NCBI RefSeq assembly: GCF_014192095.1
Contig: NZ_JACHXN010000013.1
Location: forward strand, 62,001 to 126,000
DNA length: 64,000 nt
Reading direction: 5' to 3'
Source: Phyllobacterium trifolii
GTDB lineage: Bacteria; Pseudomonadota; Alphaproteobacteria; Rhizobiales; Rhizobiaceae
The first letter of the stretch is position 1. Each line of letters begins with the position of its first letter. The notes under the pieces are model-generated. The model saw only the letters and a list, made by a program, of their open reading frames with translations, was not told where the DNA came from and made no database searches. A program made the translations under genes and the position numbers. Below are positions 45,696 to 54,882 of the stretch, one piece after another.

Positions 45696-46553
45696 TTATG
45701 CTTCGCCGGTAGCGACGGGAGTGTTTTTGTCTCCACCCCATTCGGTCCACGAACCATCGTAGAGAACGTTATCCTTGTGACCCACCGATTCGAGTGCGAG
45801 CGTAATCACGGCGGCTGTTATTCCGGACCCGCAACTTGTCACGACCGGCTGCGACAAGTCCACACCGGCATCATCGAAAACCTGGCGCAAACTATTGATA
45901 TCCTTCAGATAACCATTATCAGCAAGACTAGATGCCGGAACGCTTCGTGCGCCGGGCATGTGGCCGGACCGCAGTCCAGCACGTGGCTCCGGATCGACAC
46001 CCTTGAAGCGCCCGGCCGAGCGCGCATCCGCGATCTGCCGTGACTTGCTTTCAACGATCTCGCGCATATCCGTGAAACTTGCCACTTTGCCTGCGTCAAA
46101 GTTCGGGACAAAGGCCGAGGGGGCAATCTTGGTCACTTCGTTAGTGACAGGCCTGCCGGCGTTTTTCCAACTATCGAATCCCCCGTCCAGGATTGAGACG
46201 TTCTTTGCGCCAAACGTTCGCAACATCCACCAGACGCGCGGCGATGTAGTCATTCCAGGTCCATCATAAACGACGATCGTATCATCGTTGGTGATTCCCA
46301 TGCTGCTGATGGCGGCTGCGAAGGCTTCCGGATTGAGAAGGGTGTGCGGCAGCGATGAATCCGGATTCGACATCTCTTCATGGTCGAAGAAAATCGCACC
46401 GGGAATATGGGCTGCGTCATATTCAGCTTTGGCATCCCGGTTTTGAGCGGGAAGATACCAGGATGCATCGAGGATACTGAGACCGGGCTGGCCAAGTCTT
46501 TCCTGCAGCCAATCGGCTGAAACCACAAAAGGGCTCTTGTCTGCCACGTTCAT
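45696..46553 (-). CDS. sseA: 3-mercaptopyruvate sulfurtransferase
   Basis: Two-rhodanese-domain enzyme moving sulfur from 3-mercaptopyruvate to acceptors. The 285-residue protein has an inactive N-terminal rhodanese half ('YDAAHIPGAIFFD', 'VVYDG') and a C-terminal half with catalytic Cys241 in 'SCGSGITA', the CG-[ST]-G-[IV]-T pattern of mercaptopyruvate enzymes. Start overlaps the alaX stop (4 bp). Functions with cysK and alaX upstream in one operon. Confidence 0.93.
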   Translation of the reverse strand: MNVADKSPFVVSADWLQERLGQPGLSILDASWYLPAQNRDAKAEYDAAHIPGAIFFDHEEMSNPDSSLPHTLLNPEAFAAAISSMGITNDDTIVVYDGPGMTTSPRVWWMLRTFGAKNVSILDGGFDSWKNAGRPVTNEVTKIAPSAFVPNFDAGKVASFTDMREIVESKSRQIADARSAGRFKGVDPEPRAGLRSGHMPGARSVPASSLADNGYLKDINSLRQVFDDAGVDLSQPVVTSCGSGITAAVITLALESVGHKDNVLYDGSWTEWGGDKNTPVATGEA

Positions 46554-47296
46554 ACTCCCTCTGGCAATGGACCGAAGCGGATGCGGAACCGCCTGTTTTC
46601 CTTGCCTTTCTTTTCGATTTTTCCAATGTGGATCGCGCCAACTTCACCGGTCGTCGCGACATGCGTGCCGCCGCACGGCTGCGAATCGACCGAAGCGTTT
46701 TCGCCAATGCAAACCAGTCTGATACGCCCCGTCCCTGTCGGCGGCCTTACGTTCTTGGACTTGATCAGGCCGGGATTCGCAGCGAGTTCATCGTCCGTAA
46801 TCCACCGGGTGAAAATCGGATGATTGGCGTTCACCAGTTCCATCATCTTCTCGGTAACGCTTTCCTTGGTCACACCCGCGTCCGGCAGATCGAAGTCAAC
46901 GCGGCTATCGTCTTCGCTGACCGCCGCGCCTGTGATCGGAAACGGGCAAACGACGCTGAGTAGATGGCAGGCCGTATGCATTCGCATCAGCTTGTAGCGC
47001 CTGTCCCAATCGAGGCGCAGGGTCAGCCTTTCACCGATGGCCGGGATGGGCTGGTCGGGTGCCGGTACGTGGATGATTTCTTCCTTGCTCTCACCGGTCA
47101 CAGTTGCAGCGATGGCGATGGTTGAGCCATCGGAGCGAACGAAAACACCGGTATCGCCGGGTTGGCCGCCCGATGTGGCATAAAACACGGTCTGGTCGGT
47201 CAGGATGCCGCCCCGCTCGTTTATTGCCAATACTGTCGCTTCGATTGCTTCAAGATAAGAATCTTCGCGAAAAAGAATAGCCGTATCGTAAGCCAT
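46550..47296 (-). CDS. alaX: Alanyl-tRNA editing protein (AlaX)
   Basis: Free-standing editing enzyme that hydrolyses mischarged Ser- or Gly-tRNA-Ala. The 248-residue protein has all four zinc ligands: His107 and His111 in 'MHTACH', Cys208 and His212 in 'QPCGGTH'. 'GGQPGDTG' (43-50) is the conserved N-terminal loop. Length fits AlaX-M (with the small N-terminal domain). Starts on the last base of the cysK stop and overlaps sseA by 4 bp, so it is translationally coupled in a cysteine operon. Confidence 0.9.
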   Translation of the reverse strand: MAYDTAILFREDSYLEAIEATVLAINERGGILTDQTVFYATSGGQPGDTGVFVRSDGSTIAIAATVTGESKEEIIHVPAPDQPIPAIGERLTLRLDWDRRYKLMRMHTACHLLSVVCPFPITGAAVSEDDSRVDFDLPDAGVTKESVTEKMMELVNANHPIFTRWITDDELAANPGLIKSKNVRPPTGTGRIRLVCIGENASVDSQPCGGTHVATTGEVGAIHIGKIEKKGKENRRFRIRFGPLPEGV

Positions 47297-48330
47297 CAGG
47301 ATTCATTCTCGAAGGGAACGGATATATCTACCTTTGCTTCCATCCATGCCGGAACTGGCAAGTCCTTAGAACGCAAGAACTCCGGATTGAACATTTTGGA
47401 CTGATAGCGACTGCCATAGTCGCAGAGCACCGTCACGATAATCTTGTCCGGTCCCATATCCCGCGCCATGCGGATCGCGCCGGCAATATTGATCCCCGAC
47501 GATCCTCCCAAACACAGCCCTTCTTCCTCGACGAGGTCGAAGATAATTTCGAGAGCCTCAGAGTCGGGGATCTGATAGGAAAAATCTGGCGTAAACCCTT
47601 CAAGATTGGCCGTAACACGGCCCTGCCCAATGCCCTCGGTAATGGAATTTCCCTCGGATTTGAACTCGGCGGTCGTGTAATAGGAAAACAGCGCCGCGCC
47701 CAGTGGATCGGCAAGTCCGATCTTGATACTCGCGTCCCTTGCTTTCAGTCCCTGCGCTACCCCGGCGAGCGTGCCGCCTGAACCCACCGCGCAGATAAAC
47801 CCATCCACTTTGCCATTCGTATCGCGCCATATCTCCTGTGCCGTCGTTTCCACATGCGCCTGACGATTGGCGACATTGTCAAACTGGTTGGCCCAGATGG
47901 CACCGTTCGGCTCGGTTTTTGCCATCTGCTCCGCAAGACGGCCGGAGACTTTTACATAATTGTTCGGGTTCCTGTAGGGAACAGCGGGCACTTCGACCAA
48001 CTCGGCACCGAGGAGACGGAGGGCATCTTTCTTTTCCTGGCTCTGCGTTTCGGGAATAACGATGACGGTGCGGTAGCCAAGTGTCTTGGCAACCATTGTA
48101 AGCCCGATACCCGTGTTACCTGCGGTACCTTCGACGATCACACCACCTCGCCTCAGGAGCCCGCGTTCCTCGGCGTCGCGGATTATGTAGAGCGCTGCGC
48201 GATCCTTGACGGATTGGCCCGGATTGAGGAATTCAGCCTTGCCGTAAATTTCGCAGCCAGTGAGATCGGAAGCCTTCTTGAGACGAATGAGCGGTGTGTT
48301 TCCGATGGTGTCGATCACTGAATCATACAT
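47296..48330 (-). CDS. cysK: Cysteine synthase A family protein
   Basis: PLP enzyme that makes cysteine from O-acetylserine and sulfide. The 344-residue protein has the PLP lysine Lys42 in 'PGQSVKDRAA', the substrate loop 'EGTAGNTGIG' (67-76) and the phosphate-binding 'GSGGTLAG'. It is somewhat longer than typical CysK (about 320), so a CysK2-like or related branch is possible. First gene of the cysK-alaX-sseA-GNAT operon. Confidence 0.9.
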   Translation of the reverse strand: MYDSVIDTIGNTPLIRLKKASDLTGCEIYGKAEFLNPGQSVKDRAALYIIRDAEERGLLRRGGVIVEGTAGNTGIGLTMVAKTLGYRTVIVIPETQSQEKKDALRLLGAELVEVPAVPYRNPNNYVKVSGRLAEQMAKTEPNGAIWANQFDNVANRQAHVETTAQEIWRDTNGKVDGFICAVGSGGTLAGVAQGLKARDASIKIGLADPLGAALFSYYTTAEFKSEGNSITEGIGQGRVTANLEGFTPDFSYQIPDSEALEIIFDLVEEEGLCLGGSSGINIAGAIRMARDMGPDKIIVTVLCDYGSRYQSKMFNPEFLRSKDLPVPAWMEAKVDISVPFENES

Positions 48331-48498
48331 AGGCCAAGTCCTTCATTCTGCGTGGCTTGAACCTATTTGTCCCGATCAAACCGTTCAAGCATAGAATTTT
48401 TCAAACCAGACGATATGCGGATATTTTTTTCAAAGACACATATGAAAAGGCCGCCAACACGATGTGCCAGCGGCCCGATAATACGTCAACAGAAGCTG

Positions 48499-49863
48499 TT
48501 AAGCAGCCCTTGCGCCGAAGCCTTTTTTGTTGCGGCGGAATGGACGCTTCTGTGCGGGGGCACCTGCATCATTGCTCCATACCTTTTCACCGCGTGGTTC
48601 ACGCGGCTTGCCAGCAGACTGGCCGCGATGCGGCTTCTTGCCAGGCGCACCGTTACCGCCTTCGCGACGCGGCGGGCGCTGGTCGCTATTGGCAGCACGA
48701 GCAGGAAGGCTCGAAAGGTCGATCGGCGAATCCGCCATTGGCAGACGCATGCGCGTAACGCGTTCGACAGCCTTGAACTTGGAAGCCTCTTCCGCCGGAT
48801 CATAAAGCGTGATCGCCTTACCGGATGCGCCATTACGGCCCGTACGGCCGATCCGATGGACATAGCTCTCTGGCTCGTCCGGCAGATCGAAATTGATCAC
48901 GTGGCTGATGCCAACGACATCGATGCCGCGCGCAGCGATATCGGTTGCGACCAGAATACGTACGGAACCATCCTTGAAGCCATTCAACGCGCGCTGGCGC
49001 GCATTTTGCGACTTGTTGCCGTGAATGGCCGCAACATTATAGCCGTCTTTCTCCAGAACGCGCGTAACCGCGTCAGCTCCATGCTTGGTTCGGGTAAAGA
49101 CGATAACCGACGACAAGTCCGCATCCTTAAGCATGGCAGATAGAACCTGCTTCTTCTGCTTGGTCGGTATCATGTGAACAACCTGCTTGATCTCGGCAGC
49201 CGTTGTACCCTGCGGCGCAACTTCCACACGAACGGGATTGCGCAAAAGGCTTGCAGCCAATGTGGCAACTTCCTGCGGCATTGTCGCCGAGAACAGAGCC
49301 GTCTGGCGATCACGATGAGTGCCCTTGGCAATGCGCTTCACATCGTTGATGAAGCCCATGTCGAGCATGCGGTCAGCTTCATCGAGCACGAGCCAGCGCG
49401 TCTCCGAGAGATCGACGCGGTTGTCACGCACAAGATCGGTCAAACGTCCTGGTGTTGCGATCAAGACATCGACGCCGCCCTGCATCTTGTTGATCTGGGC
49501 AATGCGTGAGACACCACCAAGAACAAGCGCAGTCGAAATGTGCGCGCCTTTTGCCAGTGTACGGAACGTTTCTTCGATCTGTACGGCAAGTTCGCGGGTT
49601 GGAGCGAGGATGAGCGCACGGGCGGTCTTGCCCTTGCGCTTATCACCAATGGTTATAATTTTCTGCAGGATCGGCAGTGCAAAAGCCGCTGTCTTGCCGG
49701 AGCCTGTTTGGGCGATGCCAAGAATATCCTGACCGGCGAGCTGCGCCGGGATAGCCTGTGCCTGGATGGGCTTGGGGGTAGCCATTCCAGCTGCCTCGAC
49801 TGCCTTGAGCAGGACGGCATTCAGACCCATGGCGGCAAAGCCGTTTGTTTCAATAGTTTCCAA
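48499..49863 (-). CDS. DEAD-box RNA helicase (RhlE-like)
   Basis: ATP-dependent RNA helicase. The 454-residue protein has 'AQTGSGKTAAF' (51-61), 'APTRELAVQI', 'ATPGR', 'DEAD' (161-164), 'SAT' (192-194) and the second RecA domain with 'HRIGRTGR', then a basic, Gly/Arg-rich tail (about 390-454). The tail and core fit RhlE better than SrmB or DeaD, but this is a judgement by eye. Likely acts in RNA remodelling or cold adaptation. Confidence 0.88.
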   Translation of the reverse strand: METIETNGFAAMGLNAVLLKAVEAAGMATPKPIQAQAIPAQLAGQDILGIAQTGSGKTAAFALPILQKIITIGDKRKGKTARALILAPTRELAVQIEETFRTLAKGAHISTALVLGGVSRIAQINKMQGGVDVLIATPGRLTDLVRDNRVDLSETRWLVLDEADRMLDMGFINDVKRIAKGTHRDRQTALFSATMPQEVATLAASLLRNPVRVEVAPQGTTAAEIKQVVHMIPTKQKKQVLSAMLKDADLSSVIVFTRTKHGADAVTRVLEKDGYNVAAIHGNKSQNARQRALNGFKDGSVRILVATDIAARGIDVVGISHVINFDLPDEPESYVHRIGRTGRNGASGKAITLYDPAEEASKFKAVERVTRMRLPMADSPIDLSSLPARAANSDQRPPRREGGNGAPGKKPHRGQSAGKPREPRGEKVWSNDAGAPAQKRPFRRNKKGFGARAA

Positions 49864-50157
49864 TTCAATCTTCTTTCATTGGCCGGCGCGGAAAACCGCG
49901 GGCCACACAACGCATCACAGGGCGCAACCTGCGTGCAATAATTTTGGGATAAACGACGAGACGCGAGGAACCCTACGCCAATGGCTTGGGTTCATGCGAC
50001 TTGCGCAGCCGTGCCCACCGCATCATGCGGATGGGTCTCAGACGCCACGAAGTCCTCAATCGGAAGACCGGATTGCCCGGTCCAAGCGCCTGACCGGCAT
50101 ATGGGCCTTCTTACGCCAAAAAGCAAACGATTTTATTGTGCGGCGCAAAAGGACCAG

Positions 50158-51021
50158 CTATCTGGCGAACCGTTTAGCGCCCGCCACGCATAGTATCACT
50201 GCAATGGTGACGGCAATCATCGGCCAGCTGACGGATTCGTGCAGCAGTGCCGCAGCGAGAACGAGACCGAAGAAGGGTTGCAGCAACTGCAGTTGACCGA
50301 CAGCCCCAATTCCGCCTTGAGCCAGCCCGCGATACCAGAAAATGAAACCTATCAGCATTGAAAAAAGCGAGACGTAGAAGAGGCCAATCCAGGCGGGCTG
50401 CTTGATGACGCTCAAATCCGACGGGAAAACATAGAGGGTCAGAGGCAACATGACTGGTAGAGAAAGGACCAGCGCCCAGCATATCACCTGCCAGCCCCCT
50501 AATTTGCGCGACAACTGGGCACCTTCTGCATAGCCAAGCCCGCAAACGACAATGGCCGCGAACATCAAAAGATCGCCGGTTAGCGAGGCCGCGAAATTCT
50601 GCGTCAATGCAAATCCAGCAACGAGTAGGCTGCCCGCACAGGAAAACAGCCAGAACATGGGACGCATGCGCTCACCGCCGCGCAATACACCAAAAATGGC
50701 GGTTGCAAGCGGCAAAAGCCCGATAAACACAATGGAATGAGCCGATGTGATATGGCGTAGCGCCAGTGCAGTCAGAAGCGGAAAGCCAACGACGACACCC
50801 ATGGCAGTTACGAATAGCGGGCCGAGATCCGTCCTCATCGGGCGCTTTTCGCGGAAGGCTACTAGCAGGGCAAGCGCCAGCGCAGCTGCAATCGTGGCAC
50901 GCGCACCGGTCACGAAGATGGGATCAAATCCAGCAACGGCCGCCCGAGTGGCGGGCAACGACCCACTGAAAATGAGTACGCCGATAAATCCGTTAATCCA
51001 GCCGCTTGTTACCTTGTCCAT
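50158..51021 (-). CDS. EamA-family (DMT) transporter
   Basis: Predicted 10-helix inner-membrane exporter of the drug/metabolite transporter superfamily. The 287-residue protein has two EamA repeats, each about five helices, with a typical 'PATRAAVAGFDP' start region. The substrate is unknown; relatives export amino acids, polyamines or other metabolites. Divergent from the MocR-type regulator at 51135, which probably controls it. Confidence 0.85.
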   Translation of the reverse strand: MDKVTSGWINGFIGVLIFSGSLPATRAAVAGFDPIFVTGARATIAAALALALLVAFREKRPMRTDLGPLFVTAMGVVVGFPLLTALALRHITSAHSIVFIGLLPLATAIFGVLRGGERMRPMFWLFSCAGSLLVAGFALTQNFAASLTGDLLMFAAIVVCGLGYAEGAQLSRKLGGWQVICWALVLSLPVMLPLTLYVFPSDLSVIKQPAWIGLFYVSLFSMLIGFIFWYRGLAQGGIGAVGQLQLLQPFFGLVLAAALLHESVSWPMIAVTIAVILCVAGAKRFAR

Positions 51022-51082
51022 ATTTTCTCTGCCATGCGATCACATCGTAGGCTGTATCAACCCTATGCAGTGGATTTTCCAG

Positions 51083-51106
51083 ATACGGTACAGTACAATA
51101 CACGCA
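51083..51106. promoter_or_regulatory. Possible operator between the EamA and MocR genes
   Basis: Repeated TAC-type half-sites (GGTACAGTACAATACACG) lie in the roughly 110-bp divergent promoter region. The repeat is short and low-confidence, but its position suits a binding site for the MocR-type regulator. Confidence 0.3.
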
Positions 51107-51134
51107 AACTGTCATGGGATGGCAAGCAGTACGG

Positions 51135-52559
51135 ATGGACAAAACCGTTGAACTCAAGCTCGAAGGCGGTACGCTGGTCAATCGCGTGATGCACGAGGTT
51201 CGTCAACGCATTGCCGGGCGCGCACTCACGCCGGGAGCAAAGCTCCCCTCAATACGCAGTTTTGCCAAGACGTTGTCAGTATCGAAATCGACAATTGTCG
51301 AGGCGTATGACCGGCTCGCGGCCGAAGGCATCATCTTGTCGCGACGCGGCTCGGGCTTTTATGTCGCCGGTCATCTGCCGCCTCTGTCACTGGCCGAAAT
51401 CGGGCCGCGGCTTGACCATGCCATCGACCCTCTCTGGGTGTCACGCACGTCACTGGATGCAAATAGCACCACGGCAAAGCCCGGTTGTGGTTGGCTGCCC
51501 TCCTCATGGATGCCTGAAGCAGGAATTCGTCGCGCCCTGCGCGCCGTGGCAAGGGCGGATGAGTCCTCCCTCACCGACTATGCATCGCCGTTAGGCTTGA
51601 AACCATTGCGCCAACTACTTGCACGCCGCATGGATGGACATGGCATTGAGGCGGTTCCCGACCAGATCATGTTGACGGAATCAGGGACACAGGCAATTGA
51701 TCTGCTTTGCCGTTTCCTGATTGAGCCTGGGGATGCCGTCATCGTGGATGACCCGTGTTATTTCAACTTCCACGCCTTGCTCAAGGCGCATCGAGCCAAG
51801 GTGGTCGGGGTACCTTACACGCCGAACGGTCCCGACCTCGACCGATTTGCGGAAGCGCTTTCGGGACACCGGCCGCGCGTCTACATTACCAATTCCGCCC
51901 TGCATAACCCGACTGGCGCAGTTCTTTCGCCCGTCGTTGCCCATCGGCTGCTCAAGCTTGCAGAACAGTACAATCTGACAATCATCGAAGATGATATTTT
52001 TGCCGATTTCGAACATGAACCAGCACCTCGGCTCGCAGCGTTCGATGGGCTCGATCGAGTCGTGCACATCGGGAGCTTTTCCAAATCGCTATCGGCATCT
52101 GTTCGCTGCGGCTTCATCGCTGCGCGGCGCAACTGGATCGAGGGGCTGGTGGATTTGCGCATCGCTACATCCTTTGGCGGCGGACGCCTGGGTGCAGAAC
52201 TCGTATTGTTCATGCTGAAGGATGGAAGCTATCGCAAGCACATGGACGGCCTGCGCGCGCAACTGGCAAAGAGCATGGGCGAAACGATCGCCAAGCTGAA
52301 GCCGCTCGGCCTGGCTCCCTGGATCGAATCGCGCGGCGGCATGTTTCTGTGGTGCAAACTGCCCGAAGGCGTGGATGCTGCGAAAATTGCGCAGCGCGGA
52401 CTGGCAGAAGGGGTCATTTTTGCGCCAGGTAACGTGTTCAGCCAGTCGCAGGCCGCTTCTTCCTACATGCGTTTCAATGTGGCGCAGTGCAACGACCCGC
52501 GTATTTTCACGGTACTGGAAAGGCTGATTGCCGATCAGGCCGCTTCTGCCAGTTTTTGA
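51135..52559 (+). CDS. MocR/PdxR-type GntR regulator with aminotransferase fold
   Basis: The 474-residue protein joins an N-terminal winged helix of the GntR family ('NRVMHEVRQRIAGRALTPGAKLPSIRSFAKTL', 'STIVEAYDRLAAEGII') to a fold-type I aminotransferase domain with 'GTQAIDLLCRFL', 'VDDPCYFNFHALL' and the PLP lysine in 'GSFSKSLSASVR'. Such proteins bind DNA and sense PLP or amino acids. ATG 51135 (MDKTVELK) is taken; 51114 is an alternative. Its 3' end overlaps the convergent DUF1697 gene by 25 bp. Confidence 0.87.
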   Translation: MDKTVELKLEGGTLVNRVMHEVRQRIAGRALTPGAKLPSIRSFAKTLSVSKSTIVEAYDRLAAEGIILSRRGSGFYVAGHLPPLSLAEIGPRLDHAIDPLWVSRTSLDANSTTAKPGCGWLPSSWMPEAGIRRALRAVARADESSLTDYASPLGLKPLRQLLARRMDGHGIEAVPDQIMLTESGTQAIDLLCRFLIEPGDAVIVDDPCYFNFHALLKAHRAKVVGVPYTPNGPDLDRFAEALSGHRPRVYITNSALHNPTGAVLSPVVAHRLLKLAEQYNLTIIEDDIFADFEHEPAPRLAAFDGLDRVVHIGSFSKSLSASVRCGFIAARRNWIEGLVDLRIATSFGGGRLGAELVLFMLKDGSYRKHMDGLRAQLAKSMGETIAKLKPLGLAPWIESRGGMFLWCKLPEGVDAAKIAQRGLAEGVIFAPGNVFSQSQAASSYMRFNVAQCNDPRIFTVLERLIADQAASASF

Positions 52560-53071
52560 AGAGCCAAGACGGTGCGCCAGTTGCGTGCGGTGAGCGGCAC
52601 TTTCAGCGCCTTGTCGAGTGCGAGGGCGAGTTTTGAAGTGCCAAAACCGTCGGGCGTATAGAGGTAAAGAACACGGTTCCTGACAGTAAAACTTTCGGTT
52701 TCACTCGCCTTGCTGGCAAAATTTTCAAGCGCAGTGTCAGTCGGGTCTTCATCAAGAATGACGGCGTGAAGCGACTTTGGATTTTCTTGGGCTTGGGGAT
52801 AAGGATTCTTCGCGATCATACAGTTCCATTCATCAATATTGCGGATGGAGACACGCGATTCGAAACTGAACGTTTTCAAAAAAAGGTCCGAAATTGCCTC
52901 GGCTATCTGGCGCGCCGTCTTGTTGGACCTGAGAACGACATTGCCGCTTTGTACATAGGTTTTCACCTCCTCGAAGCCCGCCTCGACAAGCATGTCCCGC
53001 AGTGTTTCCATCTTAACTTTTTTGTTGCCGCCAACATTGATGCCGCGAAACAGCACAATATAGATAGTCAC
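52535..53071 (-). CDS. DUF1697 family protein (copy 2)
   Basis: The 178-residue protein has 'IVLFRGINVGGNKKVKMETLRDML', the DUF1697 opening ('RG[IV]NVGG' with a conserved Gly-Gly), 'TYVQSGNVVLRS' and C-terminal 'RNWRTVLALQKLA'. Cytoplasmic, unknown function. It shares its plan with the neighbour at 53068, and the start overlaps that gene's stop by 4 bp. Confidence 0.85.
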   Translation of the reverse strand: MTIYIVLFRGINVGGNKKVKMETLRDMLVEAGFEEVKTYVQSGNVVLRSNKTARQIAEAISDLFLKTFSFESRVSIRNIDEWNCMIAKNPYPQAQENPKSLHAVILDEDPTDTALENFASKASETESFTVRNRVLYLYTPDGFGTSKLALALDKALKVPLTARNWRTVLALQKLAEAA

Positions 53072-53613
53072 TTTGCATCCCCCGCCATTTGCTTAGCCAA
53101 ATGGGCCAGCTTGAGCACTGTATTCCAGTTTCTCGCGGTAGCTGCAACTTTCAATGTTTTTTCAATCTTAGGATGCAGTCTTGCATTCGAAACACCATGC
53201 GGCGCGTAATAATACAGCACCCTTCCCCTTATCTCGAACTGCTCCGGCCCTGTCGCTTTTTGCTCCAACGCCTTCACCGCCTCTGCATCAGGTGTCCGCT
53301 CCAGAACATAGGCATGAAGTTTGGCCGGTTCACTCACAGCCAGCGGGAATGGATTTTGGGTAATGAGCTTGGCCCATTCCGCCCTACTGACGATCATGAT
53401 GTGCTTGGAGAAGCCAAAATGCTCCAATGCCGTCGTAGCCACACGCTTAGCGATGCGCTTTGGCCTATCGTTTGAGGTAAGAACGACATTGCCGGTGTTG
53501 ATATAGGTTACAACGGACTCAAAGCCTTCCTCGACCAAGGCCGCTTTCAATGGCTGCACGGGAAGCAACGTATCCCCACCGACACCGCGAAACAGAATGA
53601 TCCAGCAGGTCAC
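53068..53613 (-). CDS. DUF1697 family protein (copy 1)
   Basis: The 181-residue protein has 'IILFRGVGGDTLLPVQPLKAAL', 'TYINTGNVVLTS' and C-terminal 'RNWNTVLKLAHLA', parallel to the downstream paralogue. The 'GINVGG' element is changed to 'GVGGDT', so this copy is more diverged. Probably a tandem duplication. Ends in a 4-bp overlap with copy 2. Just downstream of ilvA. Confidence 0.83.
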   Translation of the reverse strand: MTCWIILFRGVGGDTLLPVQPLKAALVEEGFESVVTYINTGNVVLTSNDRPKRIAKRVATTALEHFGFSKHIMIVSRAEWAKLITQNPFPLAVSEPAKLHAYVLERTPDAEAVKALEQKATGPEQFEIRGRVLYYYAPHGVSNARLHPKIEKTLKVAATARNWNTVLKLAHLAKQMAGDAK

Positions 53614-53622
53614 TATGCCTCC

Positions 53623-54882
53623 TCAGATAATCAATCCGGCAATGGTCTCATTATCGGTGATGTCCTGATAGGCCCAACCTGCTTCATCGAAACGTTTGAA
53701 CAGCATGTCGAAATTGAGCTTGTTCTTGGTCTCGATGCCGATGAGGACGGAACCGAAATTACGCGCGGACTTCTTGAGGTATTCGAAACGGGCAACGTCA
53801 TCCTCAGGTCCCAAAAGGTCAAGAAACGACCGCAAAGCGCCGGGCCGCTGGGGAAAACGGAAGATAAAATACTTCTTCAATCCCTCGTATCGCAGTGACC
53901 GCTCCTTCAGCTCCGGCAGGCGTTCAAAATCGAAATTGCTGCCGGATATTACCAGAACGATCCGCTTGTTCCTGATATCGCTCTTCTTGAAATCCTTGAG
54001 CGCATCGATGGCGAGAGCGCCGGCCGGCTCTACGACGATGCCCTCTATGTTGAGCATCTCAAGGATAGTCGAGCTCAGGCGGTTTTCTGGAATCAAAGTC
54101 ACAGAGTCTGCTGTGAAGCCTTTGAGTAACTTGAAGTTTTCACGGCCAATCTCCGCAACTGCGGCGCCGTCAACGAAATTGTCCACGGTGTCGAGTTTGA
54201 TACGTTTGCCTGCTTCGAGACTGCGTTTCAGGCTTGGCGCACCGGCTGGTTCAACGAAGCGGAAGCGGGTCTCCCAGCCGAGATCGGCAAGATAGCGTGT
54301 AACGCCACCGGAAAGCCCTCCACCTCCCACAGGCAGGATCATCAGGTCGGGCTTGCGTTTGTCCGGCAACTGCGTGGCGATTTCATGCGCCACGGTTGCT
54401 TGCCCGGTGATGATATCCATGTGGTCGAAAGGCGGAACCATAATTGCCCCGCTCTCGGCAGCATAGTCCTGCGCAGCGGCGTAACATTGATCGAAAATAT
54501 CTCCGAACAGACGAATTTCGATGAACTCGCCGCCAAAACTGCGCGTCTTGTCGATCTTTTGTTGCGGCGTCGTCACCGGCATGAATACGACACCCTTTTT
54601 GCCAAAATGCCGGCAGATGAAGGCAAAACCCTGCGCGTGGTTTCCAGCCGAGGCACAAACAAAGGACGAATCCTCCAACTTGTGCTCGCTCAAATAATGA
54701 GAGATGAAATTGAACGCGCCCCTGATCTTGTAGGACCGCACAGGTGAAAGATCTTCGCGCTTAAGCCAGATCTGCGCACCGTATTTGTGGGAGAGATAGT
54801 GGTTGAGTTGGAGCGGTGTTTCGGGAAACAGCACGCGCATTTTTTCCGTCGCACGATCCACGGCCTTGATGAATGCAGTCAT
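53623..54882 (-). CDS. ilvA: Threonine ammonia-lyase
   Basis: PLP enzyme that deaminates threonine to 2-oxobutanoate, the first step of isoleucine synthesis. The 419-residue protein has the PLP lysine Lys52 in 'SYKIRGAF', 'SAGNHAQGFAF' and 'PVGGGGLSGG', and a C-terminal single ACT-like domain ('RFPQRPGALRSFLDLLGPEDD') for regulation. The size fits the shorter one-ACT form. It overlaps ade by 4 bp (ATGA), so it is the second gene of an ade-ilvA unit. Confidence 0.93.
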   Translation of the reverse strand: MTAFIKAVDRATEKMRVLFPETPLQLNHYLSHKYGAQIWLKREDLSPVRSYKIRGAFNFISHYLSEHKLEDSSFVCASAGNHAQGFAFICRHFGKKGVVFMPVTTPQQKIDKTRSFGGEFIEIRLFGDIFDQCYAAAQDYAAESGAIMVPPFDHMDIITGQATVAHEIATQLPDKRKPDLMILPVGGGGLSGGVTRYLADLGWETRFRFVEPAGAPSLKRSLEAGKRIKLDTVDNFVDGAAVAEIGRENFKLLKGFTADSVTLIPENRLSSTILEMLNIEGIVVEPAGALAIDALKDFKKSDIRNKRIVLVISGSNFDFERLPELKERSLRYEGLKKYFIFRFPQRPGALRSFLDLLGPEDDVARFEYLKKSARNFGSVLIGIETKNKLNFDMLFKRFDEAGWAYQDITDNETIAGLII

